From: Dactylellina haptotyla
Lineage: Eukaryota > Ascomycota > Orbiliomycetes > Orbiliales > Orbiliaceae
Direction: 5' to 3'
Assembly (NCBI GenBank): GCA_031310005.1
Contig: JAQJAX010000011.1
Location: 124,001 to 188,000, forward strand
DNA: 64,000 nt
Shown here: positions 32,662 to 47,100 of the stretch, in pieces
Numbering within the stretch: position 1 is the first letter of the stretch
Layout of the letters: the number at the start of each line of letters is the position of its first letter
The notes under the pieces: generated by a model
Database searches by the model: none
Seen by the model: only the letters and a program-made list of their open reading frames with translations
What the model was told of the DNA's origin: nothing
Translations under genes and position numbers: made by a program

Positions 32662-33837
32662 TTATTTAGTTTTTTCATCATATTTAATACAATTAGAAAT
32701 AATATTATTATATATACTTTGAAGATTTTCATTATAACTTTTACGCTCTTGAGGATTCAATGATATATTTATTTTACTATTTATCCTCTGATATCTATTT
32801 AACTGACTAAAAATAAGATCAACAGTATCCTTTTGTGCAGACTTTACTTTATCAAGAGTTCTACTATTATCAGAATAAGCTTCAGATATAATATTTAAAA
32901 TAGCATTTTTAGTTACCTGATTTTCATTATTAGCTAGTGAAAATAAAAAACAAAGAATATATACTTCTTTATCAGATAAATCATTTTTTATACTATATTT
33001 AATATCTTTAGGTAACTCAGTTAAATCTAAGAAAGTACTTTTCAATTTATTATCTAATCTTTTCTCTTCTGAAGTTTTTTTATTATTAGAATTTAAAAAT
33101 ACAAAAGGAGTCATACTTAAAGTATATTTAAAATCAATTGATTTAATTTTTTTTATAAAATAATTACATATCCTAAATAAGATAGAAGGTATAAAAGGAA
33201 TATTTATTAAAATTAATCAATCGATAGATATAAAAGATATGTAGGATAAAAAATATTCTAAATAAACTCAAGAATCTAGTATTAAAGATTTAATAAAATC
33301 AAAGATTATTATTAAATATGGTTTAATAAAATCTATAATAAATCTTCGAATAAATTTTTTAATTATATTATATAAATAATTTTTAATTTTATTTAAAAAT
33401 TTTGATAATAAATCTTTAAGATGATATAATATATATAAAATTTTATTTTCAAAATCCATATTATTTTTAATTTTTTTATTAATTATAAAATCATAATTAA
33501 TCAATACAAAATTATATACTTGGTTACTACCACCTAAAATATAATTTTTATTAATATAAGAAATAGATGAAAAATTGTTTTTATTTGAAATATCTTTTAT
33601 GATACCATTTTTATTGAATAAATTAGATGATTTTTTATTTTGTAAATCAGATTTATTATTTAAATTATTTGTTAATATAAATTTGTCATTTTCCCTTTCG
33701 GTAGAGAAATGTCTAAAAAATTTTTATTTTTTAAATCCAAATAGAGAAAAACCTATAGAAGCGTGTGTAAGAAAATTATTTTTATGCAGAGAATAAGCAG
33801 TAAAATTAATTAAATTGTTATAAAAATTGTTTTTCAT
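32662..33837 (-). pseudogene. Unknown plasmid-type ORF with one in-frame TAA
   Basis: An ATG at 33837 starts MKNNFYNNLINFTAYSLHK, alike in sequence to the orf307 start. Codon 38 is TAA, at the place where orf307 has a TGA Trp (GIKKW versus GFKK-stop). After it the frame is open for 354 codons to 32662: presequence-like KFFRHFSTEREN, then a region rich in Ile/Phe/Lys with several amphipathic or membrane helices (IIDFIKPYLIIIFDFIKSL; FISIDWLILINIPFIPSILF), and a polar C-terminus (NPQERKSYNENLQSIYNNII). The family is unknown. It may still be translated from an internal start. It is followed by two 3' elements and a terminator-like hairpin. Confidence 0.5.
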
Positions 33838-35517
33838 GGTTTTTTTTTAATTATTTTTTTTAATAAATTAACAAGATGAGCCTCATCTTTAATATATAAA
33901 ATTTTTATATCATCTACCGTTGGGTACGACGAATACAAAAATTATAGAATCTTTTTTTTTTGTTAGAAGGAGATTACTATTCCTTCAGACACGGTTAACG
34001 TCTCCGTTCCTTGACTATATGAACAGACAACTGTTGAGGATTATACCGTTTAAACTATCCTCAATTTCCAGTTATATCTAAAACCATGGCTGACTTTTTT
34101 TGTTTCTCTATATAGAAAAGCTCACATATCTATATATTTTAGTCTGGTCCCAAGAGATTATATTATTAATATAATATGTCTTTCAATTGACCATAGCTCA
34201 TTCTTTTCAATATTAAACCAGACTTTCCTTTTTTTATTTATCGATTATTAGTCATTTATTTATAAAGAAGTGTGAGGCTCATCACTTTCTGATTTAATAT
34301 AAAAAGTTAATATAACAGATCTACTTATTTTTAAGGAATCGTATTGATAATAAACTTTTTATTTTTAGCTTTTTTATTTATGATAACTCTTTATTTATTC
34401 AAAGCACATGTTTATTACTACCTAAAAACGTTAATAAATAGAATATTTAGTTACTAAAACCATCTTTGAACATATTATATAAAAGTGAGTAGTTTCAAAT
34501 ATGACAGTGAGACAGCAGGTAATTACCTAAGAATTATTGTCGTAATAAATAATAACATCACCTTTTTCCAGCTCGAAGTATTATTAAATATTACAATAAT
34601 ATTATTCTTTATGTTACCCCCTACATAAAATAATTGAATATGAAAATTTAATATAAATTGTACTGAAAAAGAATCAAATATGATCTAATAGATAATAAAC
34701 TGAAAAATTTAAATAATAGCTTAAATTATTGATATTAAATAAATTTTTATATATTACAGTAAATAAACCAAATTTTTTGTTGGAGAAAGTTAAAATTTTA
34801 AATAAATAGCTTAAATTATTGATATTAAATAAAATTTATTTATTATTAATTTTATCTTTATAATAGAGTAAATAACCCAAATTTTTGATATAAAATATAA
34901 AATTTTTAATATATTTAATAAAATAAAAAAAAAAACTAATATATCAGTGATTTTAAAGTAAATTTAATTCGTTTTCTCCTATCAGTAAGAAAATAATATA
35001 AAAATTGAAAATATTAAAAAAAATCAAATTTTCATATCTATCCTATAAAAAGAATCAAAAAAAAATGAAACTTATCCCCCCTCCCTTTTCGAGATACGCT
35101 AATAAGTTATTGAACCTATTAAAAATTAATTATATTTAATTAATAGGTAAAGTAACTTTTTTAGTAGCATAGAAAATTTTTTTCAAAATAAATAAAATAA
35201 ATTTATTCTATAAATTGAACTAAATAAGGTAAATTTTTTTCTATTATATATAATTGACTACATAGCTACTAATAAATAATAAAAATTAAATAAATAGCTT
35301 AAATAGCTTAAATTATTGATATTAATAAAATTATTTATATAATCTAGTAAATAAACTAAATATTAATAAAAAATTTTTTAATTAAATTTATTTTATAAAA
35401 AAAAAAAAAAATGACCCTCCACCCTCCTCATATTATTAATATTTTAAATTAAATATTAATAATATTACTTATCATACCCTATCCCTTTTTTTTTTAATAA
35501 TATATATTAAATATATA
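33838..35517. other. Spacer with group I-like fragment
   Basis: No ORF. At 33960-34085 the minus strand has ATATAACTGGAAATTGAGGA, AATCCTCAACAGTTG and CATATAGTC, reminiscent of group I P/R/S elements. At 34143-34228 AGTCTGGT and ACCAGACT form a long hairpin. GATGAGCCTCATC (33875) and GTGAGGCTCATCAC (34270) are inverted partners. Several copies of AAATAGCTTAAATTATTGAT recur between 34700 and 35330. Confidence 0.45.
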
Positions 35518-39007
<3,490 letters not shown>

Positions 39008-39071
39008 AAGGTATAATCGAACCACAATTAATGATTTGCAATCAAATAACAGTTATTCTGTAACATATCCT
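39008..39071 (-). tRNA. trnC(gca): Possible tRNA-Cys(GCA), poorly paired
   Basis: A loop TTGCAAA with anticodon GCA sits between D-arm-like GTTA/TAAC and a T loop TTCGATT. The acceptor pairs only as AGG-TAT with ATA-CCT around a bulged A, and the anticodon and T stems are weak. At 64 nt it is short. It could be a truncated or edited tRNA, or a relic. Confidence 0.45.
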
Positions 39072-39139
39072 AAAAAATATTTTAATTTAAAAATAATATA
39101 CATATTAATCAGTCTACTCTACCTTTTTACCCTTTATAT

Positions 39140-39222
39140 TAGGAAGCAAAGGAATCGAACCTTTTCTAGCTTATTAACTATTGAGTTTACAGCTCAACCC
39201 GCGGCCATTGCGGATGCTTCCT
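39140..39222 (-). tRNA. trnY(gua): tRNA-Tyr(GUA)
   Basis: Acceptor AGGAAGC pairs with GCTTCCT. The anticodon arm is TTGAG-CTGTAAA-CTCAA, and there is a medium-long variable arm and T loop TTCGATT. Confidence 0.93.
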
Positions 39223-39479
39223 TAAATAAAAAAAATTTTTTATTTATTATTATTACTTATAATAATTAAATACTTAAATTTTTTAATTCCAGGGGAATCC
39301 CCTCCTTTTTTTTTATTAACAAAACAATAACTATTTAAAATTCCTTTAAATTTTTTATTATATTAAAAAAATTTTTAATGAATATTAGTTATAACCATTG
39401 CAGTATTACATTACAATACTTATTAAAAAAATAATAATTTAAATTAAATTTTTATTTTATTATATTTCATTGTATTTTC

Positions 39480-39551
39480 AGCCGGGAGAGAAACTCGAAT
39501 TCTCATTATTAATGTATGAAATTAATGTTCTAACCTTTGAACTATCCAGGC
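39480..39551 (-). tRNA. trnM(cau): tRNA-Met(CAU), third copy
   Basis: Acceptor GCCTGGA pairs with TCCCGGC except for one mismatch. The anticodon arm is TTAAT-TTCATAC-ATTAA. As the third CAU tRNA in the window, one of them may decode AUA as Ile after modification of C34. Confidence 0.9.
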
Positions 39552-39589
39552 AAAAGTTATATATTTAATTTTTTTTATTTATATTATAT

Positions 39590-39664
39590 GGGAGGATACC
39601 CTGATTTGAACAGGGAACATACTATGCCACATACAGTCGTTCTACCTATTGAACTATATCCTCC
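39590..39664 (-). tRNA. trnH(gug): tRNA-His(GUG)
   Basis: Acceptor GGAGGAT pairs with ATCCTCC, the anticodon arm is ACTGT-ATGTGGC-ATAGT and the T arm CCCTG-TTCAAAT-CAGGG. Confidence 0.94.
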
Positions 39665-40537
39665 TTTTCTTATAAATATACTATTTAATTACAATATATT
39701 ATTAATTTTTTTAATTTTTATATATTTGTCGCACTAAACGCGAAAATATTTAAAATTAATTTTTAAATAGGAATATACTATATTAATTATTAAGTTATTT
39801 TGAATATTTGTTAAAATAAATGATATTAAAATTTTTAATTATAATTATAGTTTTATAAAAAATTGTATATACTCTAAATATATATATGTTAAAAATAAAT
39901 AAGAATTTATCTTCAAATTAATTAAAGCAAAAGCCTAATAAATTAAAATCGCTTTTTGCCACAATCATCACCCTTAATATCACCAACCTATAACTATGTA
40001 ACTAATAATAAAAAAAAATAATTTAATAAATATTATTTACTTTTTAAAGGAACAACAACAAAAGGTTGAATATAAGAATTAATATATAAAAACTAAATTT
40101 TATTTTTACTTATTTAATTATAACTACTTTAAATTAATGTAAAGCATAAAATAAACTTGAAAGTTAAAATTAAAAATTTTAAAAGGCCAGATAAATAAAA
40201 ATTTTACCTATATAACCTTATATAATTAAAATTTAATAAAAATAACCTTTAAAGTCATTTATGGATAAAAAATTATTAACCAAAAGTATTGGAATTATCA
40301 GCTGTTTCAGAAGTTAGTAGTATATATTATATTATTCTACTATTATTAATTATAGCTTTAATTTACATTATTTTTCCTAATTCTTATGGTGTTAAATAAT
40401 CTTTAATTTTCATTATTTTTTCTAATATTTCTGGTGTTAAATAACCTTTGGTTTACATTATTTTCGTTATTTGATCTCAATAATTAAAATCCAAAGATTT
40501 TATTCCAAAAATTGGATATAGAAATATAAAATAAAGA
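39665..40537. other. Spacer 3' of nad4 with LAGLIDADG relic
   Basis: At 40370-40455 the minus strand reads LTPEILEKIMKIKDYLTP, a decayed, partly duplicated copy of the LTxEGLEKIxxIK region common in LAGLIDADG ORFs. The conserved 3' element lies at 40046-40072. Confidence 0.5.
40046..40072 (-). promoter_or_regulatory. Conserved 3' element downstream of nad4
   Basis: Sense ATTCAACCTTTTGTTGTTGT then TCCTTT. A near-consensus copy on the nad4 strand. Confidence 0.75.
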
Positions 40538-42016
40538 TTAAGAATAATTTGCATCAAAACTATAAATTAAAGTTGAAACAGAATAATGTAAACCATCAAG
40601 AATTAAGGCAGGATATATACCTAATATAACAGTAAAAGCAACAAGAGTTAATAGAATAGTAAATTCTCTTTTATTAAGATCAGAGAAATTATAAGTAAAA
40701 TGTCTACTTAGACTACCACCAAATGCTACACGATTATATAAATATATTGTAAAGGCTGCAGATAAAACTATAGAAGAAGAACCTAAGGCACCTAGCAGTG
40801 GTAATCTTTCAAATGCACCATAAAGAGACATAAATTCCCCAACAAAATTAATTGTTAGCGGAGTTCCCATGTTTCCGAGAGCTAAAATAAATAAAAGAAT
40901 TGAGAATAGAGGCATAGTTACAGTCATTCCTCTATATAAAGAAACTAAACGAGTATGAGCTCTATCATATAAAACACCACCCATGCAAATAAAAAGACCA
41001 GAAGACACAAAAGCATGACCCAGACCTAAAAGAATAGCACCTTCAATACCTATAACTGAATTACTAAAGGATCCCAGAATATAAACAGCAGCATGAGCAA
41101 CTGAAGAATATGCCACTATTTCTTTAAAATCAATAGTTCTAAGAGTACTTATAGAAGCGTAAATAATTGTAATAACACAGTATGCAAAAACTAATGGTGT
41201 ATAAATTAAACAAGCTTTAGATAATATAGGTAACATTAATCTATAAATACCGTAAAGACTTAATTTAAGCACAATAGCTGCTAAAATTACACTACCTCCT
41301 AAAGGAGACTCGACATGAGCTTTAAGAAGTCAAAGATTAAGAAAGATAAATGGTGTCTTAACTGCAAAAGCAATAAATATACCTATAAATAAAAATTTTT
41401 GAACGTTAAATTCAAAAAGAGTTTTAAATAATCCATCAAAATCTGTAGTACCCATTAAAGAAGACATAGTTAATATAGCTAATAGTAAAAATAATGATCC
41501 TAATAATGTATATAAGAATAAATAAAAACTTGCTCTTACTCTTTCATTTGATCCAAATAATCCTATTAGTATAAACAGAGGAGGAAGAATACTTTCAAAA
41601 AATATATAAAATAAAAATACATCTAATAGTAGAAAAACAGCTAATAATAATGTTTCTAATAATAATATTATTATCGCATAAGCTCTTACAGTTACTTTTA
41701 TTGAACTTCAATTAGATAATAATGCTATAGGTGTAATTATTGTTGTTACTAACACAAAATATATTGATATTCCATCTAGCCCGGAATAAAAATCACAAAA
41801 TTTAACTTTATCAAAATCTTGTAAAAATTGAAAATGATTAAGACTAAAATCATAAAAAATTAAAATTATTAATGAAATTATAACATTTATTATAGATGTT
41901 GTTAAAGCTATTATTTTTATTTCCATATGATCATTAAAAAAAAATTTTTGAAATGCAGCTGTAGATAGGCAAATTACTCCAGATAAAGGTACAAAAAGTA
42001 AAAGTAAAGTTAAGAT
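40538..42016 (-). CDS. nad4: NADH dehydrogenase subunit 4, non-AUG start
   Basis: A proton-pumping subunit of complex I in the inner membrane. An intronless frame of 493 codons under code 4 shows the family blocks: SGLDGISIYFVLVTTIITPI, FFESILPPLFILIGLFG, NLWLLKAHVESPLGGSVILA, LVFAYCVITIIYASISTLRT, DFKEIVAYSSVAHAAVYILG and LGLGHAFVSSGLFICMGG. The N-terminus LTLLLLFVPLSGVICLS lies upstream of the first ATG (41926), and a TAA at 42023 bounds the frame. Translation must therefore start at a non-AUG codon such as ATC at 42016 or TTA at 42013, unless a tiny upstream exon exists. An intron-like CTGCAGGATTATTCC just upstream keeps the latter possible. Confidence 0.93.
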
Positions 42017-42242
42017 AAAATTTTATTTAAAATTAAAAGATTTACGAATCTACCGGAATAATCCTGCAGTTTATTGTAACACACATTCAGAAGAATAAGC
42101 TATTCAATTATATATAAGTCATATTTACAATTGTAAAACAAAATCAATAAAAACCTTAGATAACCCAAGCAGTTACTGCTATAAAGCTATAATAATAAAA
42201 ACAATAAAACAGCAACCAGGGCCGTGTCACAAAAAATATTCA

Positions 42243-42269
42243 TTGCGCGCTAAATATATTAACGCGCAA
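42243..42269. repeat. GC-rich hairpin between atp8 and nad4
   Basis: TTGCGCG and CGCGCAA are inverted around an AT loop. One of several such GC stems in the window. Confidence 0.5.
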
Positions 42270-42325
42270 AATACAAAGGTTTTTTAAAATGGTACTAATT
42301 AAGTATAAAATTTAAGTGGTAAAAT

Positions 42326-42472
42326 TTAAATTATATTTAAATATGTTCTAGTTATAAATGTCCTAACTATATGAGGTAATATAAACTTTGAAAATGTGTA
42401 AATTAATATTAACAAAATAATAAATACATAGCTTACTTGATTAATAAAATAGAATGGCACTAATTGAGGCAT
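42326..42472 (-). CDS. atp8: ATP synthase subunit 8
   Basis: 48 codons starting MPQLVPFYFINQVSYVF, the family's MPQL signature, followed by a single membrane helix (FIILLILIYTFSKFILP) and a basic tail (RTFITRTYLNII). Length matches fungal Atp8. It is part of the F0 stator. It lies upstream of nad4 on the same strand. Its 65-bp leader (42489-42553) is duplicated in front of orf110. Confidence 0.95.
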   Translation of the reverse strand: MPQLVPFYFINQVSYVFIILLILIYTFSKFILPHIVRTFITRTYLNII

Positions 42473-42488
42473 AATATATTAATATCAT

Positions 42489-42553
42489 CAACTTGACAGT
42501 TTTATAAATTAGATATTTACCTATCTTGCCACATTATGCAGCTAAATTATAAA
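42489..42553 (-). repeat. 65-bp direct repeat = atp8 leader
   Basis: Sense strand contains GCTGCATAATGTGGCAAGAT and ends AAACTGTCAAGTTG 16 bases before the atp8 ATG. A copy with two mismatches lies at 43020-43084, directly 5' of orf110. Confidence 0.9.
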
Positions 42554-42673
42554 TTATTAATCGAATCTTAAAACCCGATTATAAATAATAATATATAATT
42601 ATGGTATATTTATTCCACTAAAGCTTATTTTGTTTTTATTTATATATATTTTTATTAAAACACATATTTTATC

Positions 42674-43006
42674 TCAAAACTTTACATTTAATGGCCATAA
42701 AATAAATAACCCAAAAGGTAATATAATAAAAATTATATTTTGTATAATTATAATAAATAAATACAAAATGATAACTATTATTAATTTTAATAACTTTATA
42801 ACGTAATTGTGTATTAATTCTTTATTTAATATTCTTATAATAAAAATCCAAGGTATCATCACTATACTAAATCGTATAAAATTATTAAATGTTAAATTTC
42901 CAATTTTATACTCTATTAATAATAATAAATCATATCTAAAAAAATAAATTAAACACCATATAAAGATATAATAGCCAAAAGGTTTATTTAACAAATTTCG
43001 TAACAT
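42674..43006 (-). CDS. orf110, orphan membrane protein behind a copied atp8 leader
   Basis: 110 codons (MLRNLLNKPFGYYIFIWCLI), overall very hydrophobic with about three membrane segments (YYIFIWCLIYFF; FIRFSIVMIPWIFIIRIL; IIVIILYLFIIIIQNIIFII). No family is recognised. Its ATG lies 14 bases after a 65-bp copy of the atp8 leader, and it precedes atp8 on the same strand. The leader may give it atp8-like expression. Recombination-born ORFs with borrowed atp8 leaders are known from plant mitochondria, but a similar effect here is only inference. Confidence 0.6.
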   Translation of the reverse strand: MLRNLLNKPFGYYIFIWCLIYFFRYDLLLLIEYKIGNLTFNNFIRFSIVMIPWIFIIRILNKELIHNYVIKLLKLIIVIILYLFIIIIQNIIFIILPFGLFILWPLNVKF

Positions 43007-43019
43007 ACTATTTTATTTA

Positions 43020-43084
43020 CAACTTGACAGTTTTATAAATAAAATATTTACCTATCTTGCCACATTATGCAGCTAAATTATAAA
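43020..43084 (-). repeat. 65-bp direct repeat, copy 5' of orf110
   Basis: Matches 42489-42553 except for two bases. Confidence 0.9.
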
Positions 43085-43538
43085 AAAATGGAATTTTAAT
43101 ATAAAAAAATATTCTCTTCTATTCGCTAAATTTAAAAATTACTAATTAAAAGGTTTATTTATTAAAAATTAAAATATATACATTTTTGAACAATAAAATA
43201 TACGGGAATTCTTAAAAAGTAAAATTGTCTATATGCATATTCAGTCGGCCGTAGGACCCATTAATAAAATAACAACAAATATCGAATAGGAGAATTAAAT
43301 TTTTTATATTTAAACTAATATAAAATTATAAATTGCCTGTTGATGCTGTACTTCTGATCAAAGATTTCGGCCTTGACGTTTAGCCCTGGCAAGAGAAGTA
43401 TCAATTATTAGATATAACCTAAAATAAGGTAAAAGGAACGTTATTCACATCAGTTAAGTGTCCTATATATCACTTAGACTTTAGATAGATATTACAACGT
43501 TTCCTTCTTGCGAGTGACGTAGGCAAGTTATTAAATCT

Positions 43539-43569
43539 ATACCTGGAACATTTAAATTTTCAGGTTTAT
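43539..43569 (-). repeat. 31-bp direct repeat, distal copy
   Basis: Near-identical to 43795-43825. In this copy the frame continues past KPENLNVPGI into DLITCLRHSQEGN. The conserved 3' element lies between the copies. Confidence 0.75.
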
Positions 43570-43594
43570 AGCTAATAACGATTGATATATAACT

Positions 43595-43620
43595 AAAGGA
43601 ACTTCAACAAAGGAAGAATA
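43595..43620 (-). promoter_or_regulatory. Conserved 3' element downstream of cox2 and orf129
   Basis: Sense ATTCTTCCTTTGTTGAAGTT then CCTTT. A degenerate copy in sense orientation. Confidence 0.65.
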
Positions 43621-43790
43621 AAAACAAAAATTTTTATTTGATATTTTATTTACCAAAGAATTTTTTATAACAAATAGGAAACAATTGAAAAATATATATC
43701 ATGTAAATATTATAAAATAATAGAAAAAACAAAAATATAAACTAATTAAGCAAAAACACTAACAAAATAAGAATTTTTTACATAGTTTAT

Positions 43791-44180
43791 TTATATACCT
43801 GGAACATTTAATTTTTCAGGTTTATGGAAGTAATGTATTATATCTTTTATATAATCTAATCCATACAATGTTTTTATTACATCAGTATTAGACATAATAA
43901 TTCTATTAACAACCAAAGAATTAGGTTGTTTAATTAAAGAATTATTAGGTAAAGTATTATATTTAATTAATACATTTTTTTCAAGTTTTGTTAAAAAATC
44001 ATTAGTTGTAACATAAGTTCTAGTTGTTACTTTACGGGATATGAAATACGAATTAGTACATTTATTACAAATAAGACTATTAAACAAAGTACAAACTATT
44101 GTTCGTTTAGTCAAGTTAGGAATTTTTCTATTGAAACTGATTGAATTACAATTGGCATAGAACTGTGAAGGATACCACAT
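43791..44180 (-). CDS. orf129, unknown, overlaps the cox2 3' end
   Basis: A frame of 129 codons whose first third overlaps the end of cox2 in another phase; a start inside (after 44095) is more likely. The non-overlapping part reads RTIVCTLFNSLICNK, KVTTRTYVTTNDFLTKLEKN and SNTDVIKTLYGLDYIKDIIH, ending KPEKLNVPGI. The terminal 31 bp recur at 43539 with a longer continuation. It therefore looks like a gene truncated by an insertion that brought in the 3' element. No family is recognised. Confidence 0.4.
   Translation of the reverse strand: MWYPSQFYANCNSISFNRKIPNLTKRTIVCTLFNSLICNKCTNSYFISRKVTTRTYVTTNDFLTKLEKNVLIKYNTLPNNSLIKQPNSLVVNRIIMSNTDVIKTLYGLDYIKDIIHYFHKPEKLNVPGI
43795..43825 (-). repeat. 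31-bp direct repeat, proximal copy
   Basis: ACCTGGAACATTTAATTTTT with flanks; see 43539-43569. Confidence 0.75.
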
Positions 44181-47100
44181 ATCTCACTACATTGACCATA
44201 GAAAACCCCTTCTCTGTTTACAAGAGTAGAACATTGATTAAGTCTTCCAGGATAAGCATCAAGTTTAAGGGCTAACGCTGGTACGGCAAAGGAATGTATA
44301 ACGTCAGCGGCTGTGATAATGAAACGAATATGAGTTAATTCTGGAACTATTACACGATTATCTACTTCAAGCATTCTTAAAGCACCATCTTCTAAATCTT
44401 CTTCTGGTACTATATAAGAATCATATTCTATGTTTTCATTATCATCATTTACGAAATCCACGTATTGGTAGCTTCAGTATCATTGATGCAAGAATTTGTA
44501 TATTCTCACCGATTGTACATTAAGCATAAATTTATTAATTAAAATAATTTACACCCACAAATGACCCAATCTGTGGCAGTATTTTATTACTGACAATCTT
44601 GTATTATTATTTAAGCAATATAAATAATAATATTTAATTGTTTGCATTTGCATCGCCAAAGAAATATAAATATTTCTTAAAGAATCCTGTCGGAAACTTA
44701 GAGATAAATAAATTAATATAATTCATTATATACTTTTATATATATAATAATAAAATATAACTATTTAAATCACGACTATCGTTAATATTAAAAAAATGTT
44801 AAGACTAAATTTTACATTAGTTTATAAGCCTAACTTGTAATACATTGATGAATGTAAATAAGGTAAAATAAGATTTCGCAAGGATGGCACAGATGAACTT
44901 TTTATGTAAAGAGAATATTGGCCAATAGTTTCTATTTTTTGAATAGTACAGTCTAGATTATATTTTCTTTTGAATATTTCAGCTAAAAGTTGTACTTCTT
45001 CTAGTTTAAAATTATTTGTAGCTATTCTTACCCCAGATTTAGTTCAACCTCCATCATCCATTATAAATATTGCTAATGCTAATGGAGTTATATATTTTTC
45101 TATATTTGGACTTATTACTTTTTTACCCTTTTTATAAAACATTTGATGTAATCAGTTAAAACTTCTGAATGTAAAAGTGTTAAATTCATATCCAAAATAA
45201 TTTTTTTGTTCTCCTTTTTTTATTGTTCTAGTGTACATTCTAGGTTCTAAGTTTGAACAGTAACCTCTAGTATAGAAAAATTCATACAATCAAAATAAAT
45301 AATCTTTATGAACTATACTTTGTCTATAACAAAGTCTTGTACCTTCTACAGATCTTTTATTAGCATATCCATCTCCTAGTAATGAGCCCACTATAACTGA
45401 TATAACATCTTCACTATGGGGCCCTATACGATTACCAGCTCTTACCCTAGTATGGAAATTAGAAATTTTACTTTGTATAGACATAATATTTTTATTTTTA
45501 CATGTTACTAATGAAAAAACTAAATTAATCTTTTCAATATAATTTAATATAAACGATTTGGGGCCATCTAAAAGACCCTCAGCAAGAATAGACATAGCAG
45601 GATCGGCAACTTCATCCATAAGGTATAAAAGTTTGAATGATGGGAATGCGATTAAAATTAAAATAATAGCGGGAGTGATTGTTCATATTAGTTCGATAAC
45701 TGTCGATTTTAGACTTTTTTTTTTATTCGGGTTTATATATTTTCTTGACATTATTTTTAACATATTGATTCAACTGATTATTAATTTATTTAACTGAAAA
45801 TTTATACTTATTTTTAAATATTTGACCAGATTTTATATACTTCATAATTGTACTTCCACTAGCTCCTAAAAATTTTCCTGCTCTTCTGGCTGAAGTAAAA
45901 TTCCCTATGAGTTTAAAATTCTCTTTATCTAACTTTTCATATATATTAACGGAAGTTCCATACTTAGAGCTCATTAATAATTTAGTTTCTTCAGAGAATT
46001 TTCTACCTAAAGCTTTTTGTTTAATTAATTCTTTAGTTTTTTCACTATGTATTTTACCAAATAAATTATTCTTTTCTCCTAATTTTTTTTGACTCATAAG
46101 CTTTTTAGTTTGCTCACTCAACTTATTTCCATATCAGTAAGAATTTTCTCCTTTATACACTCCTTTTAAAGCTTTACTAATTTTATCCTTAATCTCTTCA
46201 GAACGAATTAATACTAATGAAGAACCAGCTATTTTTTCAATATTATAAACAGGATTTAAGTTATCAAAATAATATTGTTCTCTAACAGTTAAATCAACTT
46301 TATCACAATACTCTAAAATAGTTAAAGAAAAATAAGAATAATCGTATTTAATAAGAGCTCTACTAATTATATATTTTGATCTTTTAAGGTAAGCAGTATT
46401 AAAATAATTTAAAAATCTGTTATAAAGGTTTTTAGATTGTCCTATATAAAAATCTTTAGTTACTTTATTAGTAAGCATGTATATTCCTGGTTTACCTTTA
46501 TTGTCATTTAATATTTTTTTTTTTTAATGATGCATATTAAGATAAACTATCATCTCTTTATTTTTATCTAAAGGATTGTTAATTTTAATAATTTCAGTCT
46601 CGGCGTCCGCCTCCTTGTTGGATAATACCTTAATTAAAATATCATCGCGAAGCGATGGCAAATTACTATAATGCCTTGAAAACATAAGTGAGTTTATAAC
46701 GAATAAATTTCGTCCCATCGAAGAAAACAAATTTGTCTGATAAATATATATATTAAAAAATATATATTTTGGACTATCTCTTTATTCATCAAGTTTCACT
46801 CGATGAAACGATCACACGCATAGTCTCTGAGGATTCATTGAGTAACCTCAATGTTTTACCTGCTGATTACATTTTTGTTTAACAAATGCTTCCCAGCATA
46901 TGGTGAATTTATACGAAAATATTTTAGTAATTATCAATTAAATATCGATAAATAAATATTTATTTTTAAATATTTTACGCAGGCACTTTGTTATACCATG
47001 ATTTAAATATTTGTGTGAGATAGGTGATCTTTTATTAGAATAATTTCTAATTACAGATGCTAACACTCAACCTACACCAAATAAAATTGTAACTAGATAA

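Larger units (their letters stand above)
43085..43790. other. Spacer 3' of cox2 with decayed pieces
   Basis: GC-richer patches at 43235-43262 and 43335-43400. The minus strand there reads SLARAKRQGRNLW but is flanked by stops. A 31-bp repeat at 43539-43569 matches the end of the ORF at 43791 (KPEKLNVPGI). Probably fragments of a rearranged ORF. Confidence 0.4.

Noticed and set aside
33575-33796. Plus-strand 73-codon ORF
   Set aside because: Exact antisense of the longer minus-strand ORF with presequence-like KFFRHFSTE.
39036-39737. Two plus-strand ORFs over the tRNA-Tyr/Met/His cluster
   Set aside because: They overlap well-folded minus-strand tRNAs and are shadows.
42289-42310. Apparent second copy of the atp8 start (GTACTAATTAAGTATA)
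   Set aside because: Only 17 nt with several mismatches in AT-rich sequence; could be chance.
45558-46092. Plus-strand ORFs over cox2 exon 3 and its GIY intron
   Set aside because: Antisense shadows of cox2 and the GIY-YIG gene.
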